DNA of 44,266 bases from Gammaproteobacteria bacterium (GTDB taxonomy: Bacteria; Pseudomonadota; Gammaproteobacteria; Ga0077536): NCBI GenBank assembly GCA_009692265.1, contig SHZM01000027.1, positions 1 to 44,266 of the forward strand, given 5' to 3'. The translations under genes and the position numbers were made by a program. Every line of letters begins with the position of its first letter. Position 1 is the first letter of the stretch. Positions 15,710 through 23,968 of this stretch are shown here, piece by piece. The notes under the pieces were generated by a model, which saw only the letters and a list, made by a program, of their open reading frames with translations, searched no databases and was not told the origin of the DNA.

Positions 15710-16306
15710 ATGCACTCTCACTATCCACCGTTAAAGCCTGTGACCTTAAACGCGACTACCCGGCTCCCCGACTCGCAGTCCGCGCAAAAGAAATTAACCC
15801 TGGATTCCGCGGCCGTTGAATCAATGACCGATCTGACCCTCGTTTCCGCGGCGAGTATCGAGGCGACGCGGACTATCGATGAGGCAAATAACTTGATGTT
15901 GACGCGCGGGGTGCGCATGCTTTTTGTGCTGGCGGCTAATCGCGATTTAGCGGGGCTGGTGACCGCCAACGATGTGATGGGAGAGAAGCCAATGCGCATC
16001 GTGCAGGCAAATAACGTGTTGCACAAAGAAGTGTTGGTTGGCGACATCATGACGGCGGCTAAAGATCTCGAGGTGCTCGAATACGCTGACGTGAAAGGCG
16101 CGTGTCTCGGCAACATCGTCACCACCTTGCACAACGCCGGGCGCCAGCACGCGTTAGTGGTCGCGCGCTCGGGGGACGGCCCCTACATTCGGGGGATTTT
16201 CTCCGCGGTGCAGATCGCGCGCGACCTTGGAATCGTGGTACAGACCCCGGCCATCTTCAAAACGTTCGCGGAAATCGAAGCTGTAATGCAGCGCCACGCA
16301 CGCTAA
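15710..16306 (+). CDS. Two-CBS-domain protein, possible PpsC partner
   Basis: About 198 residues from the ATG at 15710 (AGGA upstream); an in-frame GTG at 15683 lacks a ribosome site. Two CBS motifs occupy residues of roughly 45-95 and 105-185 (SIEATRTIDEANNLML; ...VRGIFSA-like RGIFSAVQIARDLG at the end). CBS pairs bind adenine nucleotides. In Thauera a CBS protein, PpsC, stimulates phenylphosphate synthase. Here the gene is divergent from ppsA with about 160 bases between, which would suit that role. However, the sequence also resembles a generic proteobacterial CBS protein of similar size, so the assignment stays open. Confidence 0.75.
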   Translation: MHSHYPPLKPVTLNATTRLPDSQSAQKKLTLDSAAVESMTDLTLVSAASIEATRTIDEANNLMLTRGVRMLFVLAANRDLAGLVTANDVMGEKPMRIVQANNVLHKEVLVGDIMTAAKDLEVLEYADVKGACLGNIVTTLHNAGRQHALVVARSGDGPYIRGIFSAVQIARDLGIVVQTPAIFKTFAEIEAVMQRHAR

Positions 16307-16378
16307 GCCTGACCACAACCAGTAAGTGCCAGCCTCGACGACCCCGCCTGCCTTAGGTTCACAAACCGGAGATCCCGA

Positions 16379-16918
16379 ATGCGTTTATATGAACCCTTTT
16401 TCCTGCTGTGCTTCGCGGCGGCGGTCGGTATCGGATGCAGTGCGCCCAGCGACGCCGCCGATCTCGCGGTGGGCGATCCGGCGCCAGAGTTTGACTTGCA
16501 AGGGTCAGACGGAAAGAAACACATGCTAACCGCATACCGCGGCAAAACTGTGGTGCTCGCGTGGTTTCCCAAAGCGTTCACCGGTGGCTGAACCGCGGAA
16601 TGTAAGTCGCTCCGTGAGAGCGGCGAGATCCTGCGCGCTTTTGACATCGCCCTGTTCATGGCGAGCACTGATGATCCGGAAACGAATCGAAAGTTCGCGC
16701 AGGCCAACGCTGCCCAGTTCCCCGTACTCGCGGATCCCCTGAAGCAGACCGCTGAGGCCTACGGTGTGCTCTCACCCCTGGGCTACGCTTCGCGCTGGAC
16801 CTTCTACATTGGAACAGACGGTAAAATTCGCGATATCGACAAAGACGTCAGTGCCCTATCGGCAGGCGCGGATATTGCGAAGCACCTTGAGCAACTAGGA
16901 GTTGCTCGCTCGCATTGA
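16379..16918 (+). CDS. Probable selenocysteine-containing peroxiredoxin (TGA-encoded active site), exported
   Basis: Read through an in-frame TGA (16589-16591) the frame gives 179 residues of a Bcp/AhpC-TSA-like peroxiredoxin. The TGA is codon 71 and falls exactly on the peroxidatic cysteine: FPKAFTGG-U-TAECKS, where relatives have C; a resolving-type Cys follows four residues later. The remaining chain (FMASTDDPETNRKFA, YASRWTFYIGTDGKI) is intact and in the same frame. A hairpin with GU in its loop lies right after the TGA. The N-terminal 25-28 residues form a Sec signal, possibly with cleavage after DAA, or a poor lipobox at GIGC. GGAG precedes the ATG. It would reduce peroxides in the periplasm, sensible beside oxygenase genes. 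Confidence 0.85.
16589..16624 (+). promoter_or_regulatory. Bacterial SECIS-like element
   Basis: UGA at 16589-16591. Stem CGCTC (16608-16612) with GAGCG (16618-16622), extendable by a U-G and a G-C pair to seven pairs; loop CGTGA with GU at 16614-16615, 22 bases after the UGA. This fits the bacterial SECIS pattern in which SelB reads a short hairpin with a GU in the apical loop soon after the codon. Confidence 0.75.
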
Positions 16919-16956
16919 CCTTGAACCGCGCAAATACGAAAAACCGAGGTGGAGCG

Positions 16957-17757
16957 CTAGACAAAGCGCATCCGCACGGCGCCCAAGCTTTGATAATGCA
17001 CCACCACCACGTCACCCGCGTGCACGTGGATCGCTGCGGTGACTCCTCCGGTCATCACCATGCACCCGGCCGGGATCTCGGTGTTGAGTTCGGCGCGCTG
17101 GTTCGCGAGCATCACGACTGCTTCGAGTGGATTGCCCAGTACTGCGGCACCCGCTCCGACTTCAGCGACTTGACCATTGCGGGTCAGCACGATGCCTTCG
17201 GTCAGTAAATCAATTTCACTTAACCGCCGGCTGCGACCACCGACCACGTAGCCCGCCGCCGACGTGTTATCGGCGACCACGCTCATGATGTCGAATTTGA
17301 AGTCGGCGAAACGCGAATCGATGATTTCAATCGCCGGTAGCACAAAATCAATTGCCGCCGCAGCCTGTTGCACAGTGCAGTTCGGGCCTCTAAGCGCGGT
17401 CTTCATCACCATCGCGATCTCGGCTTCGATGCGCGGGTGAATGTAGCGGTTGACGGGGATTTCGGCACCATCGCCGTAAGCGCCGTCGTCCGTGATGAAA
17501 CCATGTAGGGATTCGGACACCCCCATCTGCAGCATCTTCGCACGCGAGGTCAGGCCCATCTTGAGTCCGGTAACCTTGATGCCGCGGGCTTCCATCCGTG
17601 CGCGCAGCGCGTTCTGCACGGCGTAAGCATCGCCCAATTTCATCTGCGGATAGTCGGCCGTGAGCATGCCGATCGCGATCCGATCGCGGGCCGCGTTATC
17701 GACTCGCTCGGCGAGCAAGGTGTGAGCTTTGGTGTTCAGAGCGCATTCGTTAAGCAT
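16957..17757 (-). CDS. dmpH: 4-oxalocrotonate decarboxylase
   Basis: Decarboxylates 2-oxohex-3-enedioate (4-oxalocrotonate) to 2-hydroxypenta-2,4-dienoate; Mg-dependent, fumarylacetoacetase-like fold. Assigned DmpH rather than DmpE by the [13 protein letters not shown] segment; the metal/active-site region EAEIAMVMK and DSRFADFKF follow. The ATG at 17757 overlaps the end of dmpG by eight bases and gives 266 residues; a longer frame starts 16 codons earlier inside dmpG and is unlikely. In Pseudomonas DmpH and DmpE form a complex. Last gene of the lower operon; convergent with the peroxiredoxin gene, 38 bases away. Confidence 0.92.
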   Translation of the reverse strand: MLNECALNTKAHTLLAERVDNAARDRIAIGMLTADYPQMKLGDAYAVQNALRARMEARGIKVTGLKMGLTSRAKMLQMGVSESLHGFITDDGAYGDGAEIPVNRYIHPRIEAEIAMVMKTALRGPNCTVQQAAAAIDFVLPAIEIIDSRFADFKFDIMSVVADNTSAAGYVVGGRSRRLSEIDLLTEGIVLTRNGQVAEVGAGAAVLGNPLEAVVMLANQRAELNTEIPAGCMVMTGGVTAAIHVHAGDVVVVHYQSLGAVRMRFV

Positions 17758-18790
17758 CGACGAGATTCCTTTGGGCTTGTTGTAGTTCCAGCGCGACTTC
17801 TTCAATCAGATCTTCCTGGCCCCCGACTGTTTTACGCCGCCCCATCTCGGCCAGGATATCGCGTGACGAGACCCCATACTTAGCTGCCGCGCGTTGCGCG
17901 AAGAGCAGGAATGTGGAATAAACCCCGGTGTAGCCTATCAGCAAGGAATCGCGATCAAGTCGGATCTGCCGATCCATGATCGGCAATACACGCTCTTCCG
18001 CCACATCCATAATCTTGTAGAGATCGACATTGGTCGCGATCTGCATGCGTTTACACACCGCGACGAAGGCCTCCAGCGGCGTGTTGCCCGCACCCGCGCC
18101 CAGGCCCGCCGCCGAGCCATCGATCCGAGTCGCGCCTGCCTGCACCGCCACGATCGAATTCGTCACCCCGAGCGCGAGATTGTGGTGGCCATGAAAGCCA
18201 ATTTCGGTTTCCGGCCGCAGTACGCGTCGCAGCGCTGAGATACTCGCGGTGACATCTTCCGGCAACATGTAGCCGGCCGAGTCCGTGCAATAAATGCAGT
18301 TCGCGCCATAGCCTTCCATCTTCTTGCCCTGCTCGGCCAAGCCCGCCGGATCGATCATGTGCGCCATCATCAAGAAGCCAACCGTATCGAGTTTCAGCTC
18401 TTGGGCACGTTTGATGTGCTGCTCGGAAACGTCGGCTTCGGTGCACAGGGTCGCGACCCGCACGGTATGAATGCCGCATTCATACGCGATTTGTAGATCC
18501 TCCACTGTCCCGATGCCTGGGATCAGCAGGACAGAGACTTTCGTGTTTTTTAACGCTGGAATCACATGGCGAAGGTACTGCTCGTCGCTGAAGGCAGGGA
18601 AGCCGTAGTTAATCGACGCACCGCCAAGGCCATCACCATGGGTCACCTCTATATAGTCGACCCCGGCCTCATCCAGGCCGGTCGCAATTGAATGCATTTG
18701 TTCCAGCGAGATCTGGTGCTGCTTTGGATGCATGCCGTCGCGCAGGCACATGTCGTGTACTTTAACCTTGAGCTGAGAGGTACTCATCAT
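17750..18790 (-). CDS. dmpG: 4-hydroxy-2-oxovalerate aldolase
   Basis: Cleaves 4-hydroxy-2-oxovalerate to pyruvate and acetaldehyde; 346 residues. The HMG-CoA-lyase-like barrel starts with [14 protein letters not shown] (metal-binding Asp) and includes [10 protein letters not shown] with the metal-binding histidines. The C-terminal DmpG-type communication domain contacts the dehydrogenase DmpF to channel acetaldehyde. The ATG overlaps the dmpF stop by four bases (ATGA), and the gene end overlaps dmpH by eight, indicating tight translational coupling. Confidence 0.96.
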   Translation of the reverse strand: MMSTSQLKVKVHDMCLRDGMHPKQHQISLEQMHSIATGLDEAGVDYIEVTHGDGLGGASINYGFPAFSDEQYLRHVIPALKNTKVSVLLIPGIGTVEDLQIAYECGIHTVRVATLCTEADVSEQHIKRAQELKLDTVGFLMMAHMIDPAGLAEQGKKMEGYGANCIYCTDSAGYMLPEDVTASISALRRVLRPETEIGFHGHHNLALGVTNSIVAVQAGATRIDGSAAGLGAGAGNTPLEAFVAVCKRMQIATNVDLYKIMDVAEERVLPIMDRQIRLDRDSLLIGYTGVYSTFLLFAQRAAAKYGVSSRDILAEMGRRKTVGGQEDLIEEVALELQQAQRNLVDA

Positions 18791-19704
18791 GCAGCTTCCG
18801 TCCGAACACTCGGAAAACTCAAGGTCCCTTCCAACAGGCGCTGCGCGAACATTTCCCCGGTTTGCAACGCGGCCGCCGTCATGATGTCGAGATTGCCGGC
18901 GTACTTCGGCAGGTAATCTCCAAGCCCCGCGACTTCGAGAAACACTGAGACCCGCTTGCCGTCGAAGACGGGATTTTGTTTGAGCTTGTAGCCCGGCACG
19001 TAGCGCTGCACCTGCGCGACCATCGCTTTAATCGACGCGGTGATCCTGGCCTCGTCTGGTTCGCCTTCTGTTAGACAGTGCACGGTATCGCGCATTAAGA
19101 GGGGCGGCTCGGCCGGATTTAAAATGATGATCGCCTTGCCCTTCTTCGCGCCGCCTACCCGCTCCAAACCGAGTGCGGTCGTACGCGTAAACTCATCGAT
19201 ATTCTTGCGCGTACCGGGGCCGGCCGACTTCGACGCGACCGTCGCGATGATCTCGGCGTACGCGACTGGCTGCACCTGGGATACGGCGGCGACGATTGGG
19301 ATCGTCGCCTGCCCACCGCAGCTCACCATGTTCACGTTCGCCGTCTGGCTTTGCATGTGTTGTTCAAGATTCACCGGAGGGACACAGAACGGCCCGATTG
19401 CCGCCGGCGTCAAATCGATCATGAACACACTCTGCGCGAGCGTTTTGCGGCTGTTCTCGGCGTGCACATACGCCGAGGTTGCATCAAACGCGATGCGGAT
19501 CGCATCGGCTTTGAAATGCGGAAGCGCCGCGTCGAGTCCTTCGTGAGTCGCTTTCAAACCGGCGGCGTGCGCTTTCGCAAGCCCGTCGGAGTCTGGATCC
19601 ACCCCGATCATCCATACCGGATTCAGCCAGTCGCTGCGTAACGCCTTGTACATGAGGTCGGTGCCGATGTTGCCGGAGCCGATTAACGCGCAATTGATCT
19701 TCAT
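18787..19704 (-). CDS. dmpF: Acetaldehyde dehydrogenase (acylating)
   Basis: Converts acetaldehyde, NAD and CoA to acetyl-CoA; 305 residues, normal length. The N-terminal Rossmann motif is GSGNIGTD; the catalytic Cys is C129 in SCGGQATIP. It works as a channelling complex with DmpG, encoded directly after it with a four-base overlap. The GAGG Shine-Dalgarno lies in the short gap after dmpE. Not to be confused with MhpF, its close homologue; the dmpC-E-F-G-H context decides. Confidence 0.95.
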   Translation of the reverse strand: MKINCALIGSGNIGTDLMYKALRSDWLNPVWMIGVDPDSDGLAKAHAAGLKATHEGLDAALPHFKADAIRIAFDATSAYVHAENSRKTLAQSVFMIDLTPAAIGPFCVPPVNLEQHMQSQTANVNMVSCGGQATIPIVAAVSQVQPVAYAEIIATVASKSAGPGTRKNIDEFTRTTALGLERVGGAKKGKAIIILNPAEPPLLMRDTVHCLTEGEPDEARITASIKAMVAQVQRYVPGYKLKQNPVFDGKRVSVFLEVAGLGDYLPKYAGNLDIMTAAALQTGEMFAQRLLEGTLSFPSVRTEAA

Positions 19705-19713
19705 ATCAGCCTC

Positions 19714-20502
19714 TTAAACGAATTTTGCGGTCAAACGGCCGAGGCCACCCACTGCCAATTCCATTTCGTCGCCGGCGACAATCGGAATTAGGGGCACCAA
19801 CGAGCCCGACAAAATAGTCTCACCCGCCTTTAAGCCAACGCCGTGGCGACCCAGCACGTTGGCGAGCCATGTCACGCAATTGATCGGTGACCCGAGGGCC
19901 GCGGCGCCCGCACCCGTCGCGATTAGTTCGCCGTTCTTCCACAACACCATGCCACAGGTGACGAGATCGACTGTATGCGGATCAACCAGCTCGGTGGACA
20001 CCACAAACATCCCGCACGAGGCGTTGTCGGCGACGGTGTCCTGGATTTTGATCTTCCAATCGCGAATGCGCGAATCGACAATTTCGTAACACACGGCAAT
20101 CCCAGCCGTTGCCGCTAGTACGTCGGCATTGGTCACGCCAGGCCCCTGTAGATCACGCTTTAGTACAAACGCGATCTCGCCTTCGGCGCGCGGCTGAATT
20201 AATTCGCGGCTAATCGGAATCGGTTCCCCGGCCTTGCATTGCATGCGATCGGTCAGGAAGCCGTAGTCCGGCTGATCGACGTTGAGCATCGTTTGCACCG
20301 CGCGGCTGGTGGCACCGATTTTCTTGCCCACGATTTTCTCGCCCGCTGCTTCACGGCGTTTGAGAATACCGAGTGAAATCTGATAAGCCTCATCCTGGGT
20401 GAGTTCCGGCTCGCGTTCCGTTAACGGGGCAATCACTTGCCGAGTGCGTAGGGCTTGATAAATCTCTTCGGCGTAGGCGTCAAGTTTGTTTAAGGCAACC
20501 AT
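19714..20502 (-). CDS. dmpE: 2-oxopent-4-enoate (2-hydroxypenta-2,4-dienoate) hydratase
   Basis: Hydrates 2-hydroxypenta-2,4-dienoate to 4-hydroxy-2-oxovalerate; 262 residues. Paralogous to dmpH in the same operon but assigned DmpE by the GATSRAVQTMLNVDQPDYGFL-type segment and by EGEIAFVLKRDLQGPGV, which are typical of the hydratase branch. The ATG lies three bases after the dmpC stop. The product feeds directly to DmpG. Confidence 0.93.
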   Translation of the reverse strand: MVALNKLDAYAEEIYQALRTRQVIAPLTEREPELTQDEAYQISLGILKRREAAGEKIVGKKIGATSRAVQTMLNVDQPDYGFLTDRMQCKAGEPIPISRELIQPRAEGEIAFVLKRDLQGPGVTNADVLAATAGIAVCYEIVDSRIRDWKIKIQDTVADNASCGMFVVSTELVDPHTVDLVTCGMVLWKNGELIATGAGAAALGSPINCVTWLANVLGRHGVGLKAGETILSGSLVPLIPIVAGDEMELAVGGLGRLTAKFV

Positions 20503-20505
20503 GAG

Positions 20506-22002
20506 TTAGTACCTGATGCAGATGTTGCGGAGTTCAGTATAGAACTCGAGTGAGTGCACGCCGCCTTCGCGGCCGATCCCGGAATGCTTCATGCCGCCGA
20601 ACGGTGTGCGCAGATCGCGCAGGAACCAACTGTTGATCCAGGTGATCCCGGATTGCAGTTGCGCGGCGACCCGGTGCGCGCGCGACAGGTCGCGTGTCCA
20701 CACCACACTCGTTAGTCCGTACGGGGTGTCGTTGGCGATCCGGATAGCTTCTTCTTCGGTGTCAAACGGCGCGATATGGCAGCACGGGCCGAAAACTTCT
20801 TCGCGATTGGTACGCGCGTCTGGCGACAGACCGGTCCAAATCGTCGGCTGGACCCAGGATCCGTTTTTCAATTCGCCGGGCATGTCCGGAATACCCCCGC
20901 CAGTGACGACCGTCGCGCCCTCCTCGACTGCAAGCCTGTAGTAGCTCAGCACCTTGTCGCGATGGACTTGACTGATCAGCGGTCCAAGCGTTACTCCGGG
21001 TTCTTTCGGCGGACCAATTTTCAGTTTTTCGGCTGCTTCCTTCAGTCTTTGCACGAAAGTCGGAAATAGCGATCGTTCGACGTAAATTCGCTCGGTGCCT
21101 AAACACACCTGCCCGCAGTTCACGAACGTGGAGCGGACGGTGTTGGCGATGGCGAGATCTAGATCGCAGTCCGCGAAAACGAGCGCCGGATTCTTGCCGC
21201 CGAGTTCGAACGACACTGCGCGCAGCCCCTTGGCTGCGGCGCGCATGATCGCTTCCCCCGTACGCGTTTCGCCAGTGAAGGTAATGGCGTCGACGTCGGG
21301 GTGCTCGGTAAGGTAGGTGCCAGCTGAATCGGGCCCGAACCCGTTCACAACGTTGTAGACGCCCGGCGGAATCCCCGCTTCATTCATCACTTCGCCCAAC
21401 AGCGAGGTGGTTAACGGCGTTTCTTCCGAGGGCTTCACGACGACTGTGTTGCCGCAGGCCAGCGCCGGGCCGACCTTCCAGGTCATCAACATCAACGGTA
21501 AATTCCACGGGCAGATTGTGGCGACCACGCCCTTCGGCACGCGTAACGCGTAGTTCAAGACATTAGCACCATCGGGCGCGTGCATCGTGAACGCTTCAGT
21601 CGGAATATTTTTGACGATGTCGGCGAACACCCGAAAATTGGCTGCGCCGCGCGGGATGTCAATGTGGCTGCAGTCGCTATACGGTTTGCCGGTATCCAGA
21701 CATTCGGTTTCGACGAACTCGTCGAAACGCTTTTCGATGCAGTTCGCGAGGTGATGTAACAGCGCTGTCCGCTCCGGAGTCGTGAGCTTGCCCCAGGGTC
21801 CGTTCAGTGCCGCGCGCGCGGCGGCCACTGCTTGGTCGACCTCCGCTTTGCCAGCCTCATGCACGGTGGCGATGACGCTACCATCGACCGGGCTAATATC
21901 CTCGAAGGTTTTGCCGCTGCAGGACGGCACGTAGTGGCCGTCGATAAAGTGCATAACCTCTCGGTTGGCTGTCTGCGGCTTGCGCGCGGCGTCTGGCGAC
22001 AT
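20506..22002 (-). CDS. dmpC: 2-hydroxymuconic semialdehyde dehydrogenase
   Basis: NAD-dependent aldehyde dehydrogenase, 498 residues, oxidising the ring-fission product to 2-hydroxymuconate (4-oxalocrotonate branch). The catalytic glutamate is in SFELGGKNPA, the catalytic cysteine in NCGQVCLG; the C-terminal GGMKHSGIGREGG segment is typical of the DmpC/XylG group. An AGGGATAAGG stretch precedes the ATG. First gene of the lower-pathway operon, with a possible sigma-54 promoter 43-58 bases upstream. The branch needs a tautomerase (DmpI), not found in this window. Confidence 0.94.
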   Translation of the reverse strand: MSPDAARKPQTANREVMHFIDGHYVPSCSGKTFEDISPVDGSVIATVHEAGKAEVDQAVAAARAALNGPWGKLTTPERTALLHHLANCIEKRFDEFVETECLDTGKPYSDCSHIDIPRGAANFRVFADIVKNIPTEAFTMHAPDGANVLNYALRVPKGVVATICPWNLPLMLMTWKVGPALACGNTVVVKPSEETPLTTSLLGEVMNEAGIPPGVYNVVNGFGPDSAGTYLTEHPDVDAITFTGETRTGEAIMRAAAKGLRAVSFELGGKNPALVFADCDLDLAIANTVRSTFVNCGQVCLGTERIYVERSLFPTFVQRLKEAAEKLKIGPPKEPGVTLGPLISQVHRDKVLSYYRLAVEEGATVVTGGGIPDMPGELKNGSWVQPTIWTGLSPDARTNREEVFGPCCHIAPFDTEEEAIRIANDTPYGLTSVVWTRDLSRAHRVAAQLQSGITWINSWFLRDLRTPFGGMKHSGIGREGGVHSLEFYTELRNICIRY

Positions 22003-22044
22003 GGCCTTATCCCTATCTAAGTTGACTAATTGTCTGTGTGATTG

Positions 22045-22060
22045 AGCTTGCGGCGTGCCC
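22045..22060 (-). promoter_or_regulatory. Possible sigma-54 promoter of the lower meta operon
   Basis: Minus strand GGGCACG-CCGC-AAGCT: the GGCACG of the -24 element is perfect and the GC of the -12 element is correctly ten bases on, but the TT before GC is AA. The predicted start, near 22034, leaves a 30-base leader before dmpC. It would let DmpR control both operons; no clear activating site was seen upstream. Confidence 0.45.
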
Positions 22061-22154
22061 TACTCAAGCGCGTTGGCGGCATCGACGCGGCAGTTTATGC
22101 TAACGCCGACGGGCATACCAAGGCTCCGTGGCCACGCCACCTTGCGGCCGGGCT

Positions 22155-23384
22155 TTAGACTACAACGCAGTTTCGACCCTTTTTCTTGGCGCGATACAGC
22201 GCCGCATCCGCGGCACCGATGACCGCACCAGGCGTGGGGAACTCCTCGACGCATTCAGCGGCTCCGATGCTGATAGTCACTGAAACTGCCGAGGCGGCGC
22301 GGGGTTATTTGCGCCGACCGCGACGTGGCTTTGCAGTTCTGGTCGAAACCTTGCGCCGCGGAGCATTGCGCAACACCAGCTGATAATCCGCTATCGCCTG
22401 CCGCAGTTCATCTAAATAAGGGCGACAGTGCGCGAGTGTCTTACCGGGAAATACCACGCCGAATTCCTCGCCGCCGTAGCGATAGGCCGTGCCACCGCCG
22501 CCGACGCGGTCGAAGTGTCGGGCGACCATTTTTAGAACATCATCGCCGACCTCATGTCCCCAGGTATCGTTGAACTTCTTAAAGTGATCCACGTCTGCCA
22601 TCGCGATCACATAACGTCGAGGAAGCCCTCTAAGGCGTGCATTTAGGGCACGTCGGCCAAGCAGCCCAGTTAGCTCATCGCGAAATGCCATCTCGTGAGA
22701 TATTCGCAATAGGCTGATACTGAGATTTAGACCCGCGGCGATAAACATCACCACGACCACCCCCGGCTGCTCCAACAACACCAGGATCGCGAAAACAAAG
22801 AACAGAGTCCCGACCAACGCGGCGGTGTCCTCGCGCTGGTGCAGAACTAGCAGGATCAGGCCAGCGACGATCGCGATGCCCATCACGCCGGAGGCGCGTA
22901 GCGACAACAAATAGTTCGGGAATGGATTCAACGGTAGATGTGCTAGTAGCCAGGCATCCGCGCCCGGCGGCGGGTGGTTCAGTAACCCCCAGCTCGCACC
23001 GACGAGCAGCGGGATCAAGGCAATCGTCCACAGACCAAGGCGACCGCGCAGGCCACGCTCCAGAATGAACATCAGTGCCAGCAAAACCAGCGGCGATACC
23101 AAACTTAGCAACGAGTAGAGCAGAAAAGTCTCGGCATCACCCGGTGCGTACCAGCCGTGGTACAGCGCCGTATAGGTCGCCAAGAGGCCCAGTACCGCGG
23201 CGAACACTCGCGCCCGGCCAAAATACACACCCAAAGCACCCGCGACACCCAGGCTGAGAGTCGGTAACCACAGTGCTAGCGCCGAATAAACTGGTGCCAG
23301 TTCACGCCACTGTCGACTAGACATTAGTCCGAGCCCGAGCAAGATCATGGGGACTAGGAGGCGACGCAGGGGAGATAAGAGCAT
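22155..23384 (-). pseudogene. Membrane diguanylate cyclase interrupted by an in-frame TAA
   Basis: The N-terminal part has six or more hydrophobic segments (about residues 8-215), then a GGDEF domain with RDELTGLLGRRAL, ADVDHFKKFNDTWGH and the signature GGEEF, which would make cyclic di-GMP at the membrane. A TAA at 22305-22307 ends the frame after a basic KVSTRTAKPRRGRRK stretch. In the same frame, 49 further codons encode the missing end of the domain (VSVTISIGAAE ... AADAALYRAKKKGRN) and stop at 22155. The lesion is therefore a single nonsense change and looks recent. The truncated protein would lack the last strands of the GGDEF domain and is probably inactive. The start at 23384 is chosen to place the first membrane segment correctly; an upstream in-frame start exists. 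Confidence 0.85.
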
Positions 23385-23482
23385 CGAGATCGATCTCTCA
23401 CTGAGGTCTGAGTCGCATGGGTTACAAGCCTCGTCCCGGGGCAAACCGAGACCCAGTTGTGATAACGGCTATCGCTGCAACC

Positions 23483-23968
23483 CTATTCGTTGATATCAAC
23501 CACGCAGCCAACGGTAACCCGTTCGAACAGCTCGATTACGGCGTCGTTGCGCATGCGTACACAGCCGCGCGAACCGCTAGTGCCGAGAACGGTATCGTCG
23601 GGGGTACCGTGAATATAGATGTAACGAGCATAGGAATCGCGCTCGCCGCCTTGATTGTGGCCAGGCTCGCATCCGGAGAGCCACAGCACCCGCGTGAGGA
23701 TCCAATCTCGGTTCGGCGGCTGGCTCGCGGCAAATGACTTCGAGTAAATTTCACCTGTCGCCTGACGCCCCACGAACACTGTATTCGCCGCCGCACCCGC
23801 GCCAATTTTCGCGGCGATCACATGCCGACCGCGCGGCGTGCATTCACTGTTCAGCTGCTCGCCCGCGCCGTTGCGTGCCGTTGAGATTAGAAACTCACGG
23901 CTCTGGTGCGCCTGTTCGAACAGCACCAGACGCTGGGTCGCGAGCGAGATTTCAATTCGACAGTTCAC
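23483..23968 (-). CDS. L,D-transpeptidase (YkuD domain)
   Basis: A 161-residue YkuD-domain protein with the active-site signature HGTP...SRGCVRM (His and nucleophilic Cys). Such enzymes form 3-3 peptidoglycan cross-links or attach proteins to peptidoglycan. No signal peptide is visible on this start: the chain begins directly at the domain (IEISLATQRLVLFE), as in a group of small cytoplasmic-looking YkuD proteins. It overlaps the end of the upstream binding-protein gene by 17 bases, so the two are probably co-transcribed, perhaps in muropeptide handling; this is inference. Confidence 0.85.
   Translation of the reverse strand: MNCRIEISLATQRLVLFEQAHQSREFLISTARNGAGEQLNSECTPRGRHVIAAKIGAGAAANTVFVGRQATGEIYSKSFAASQPPNRDWILTRVLWLSGCEPGHNQGGERDSYARYIYIHGTPDDTVLGTSGSRGCVRMRNDAVIELFERVTVGCVVDINE

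Noticed and set aside
16589-16591. TGA in the peroxiredoxin as an ordinary nonsense mutation
   Set aside because: It falls exactly at the peroxidatic cysteine, the rest of the frame is intact, and a SECIS-like hairpin follows, so selenocysteine is the better reading.
22305-22307. Stop in the diguanylate cyclase as recoding
   Set aside because: It is TAA, which has no known recoding to an amino acid in proteobacteria, and there is no special downstream element; a nonsense mutation is simpler.
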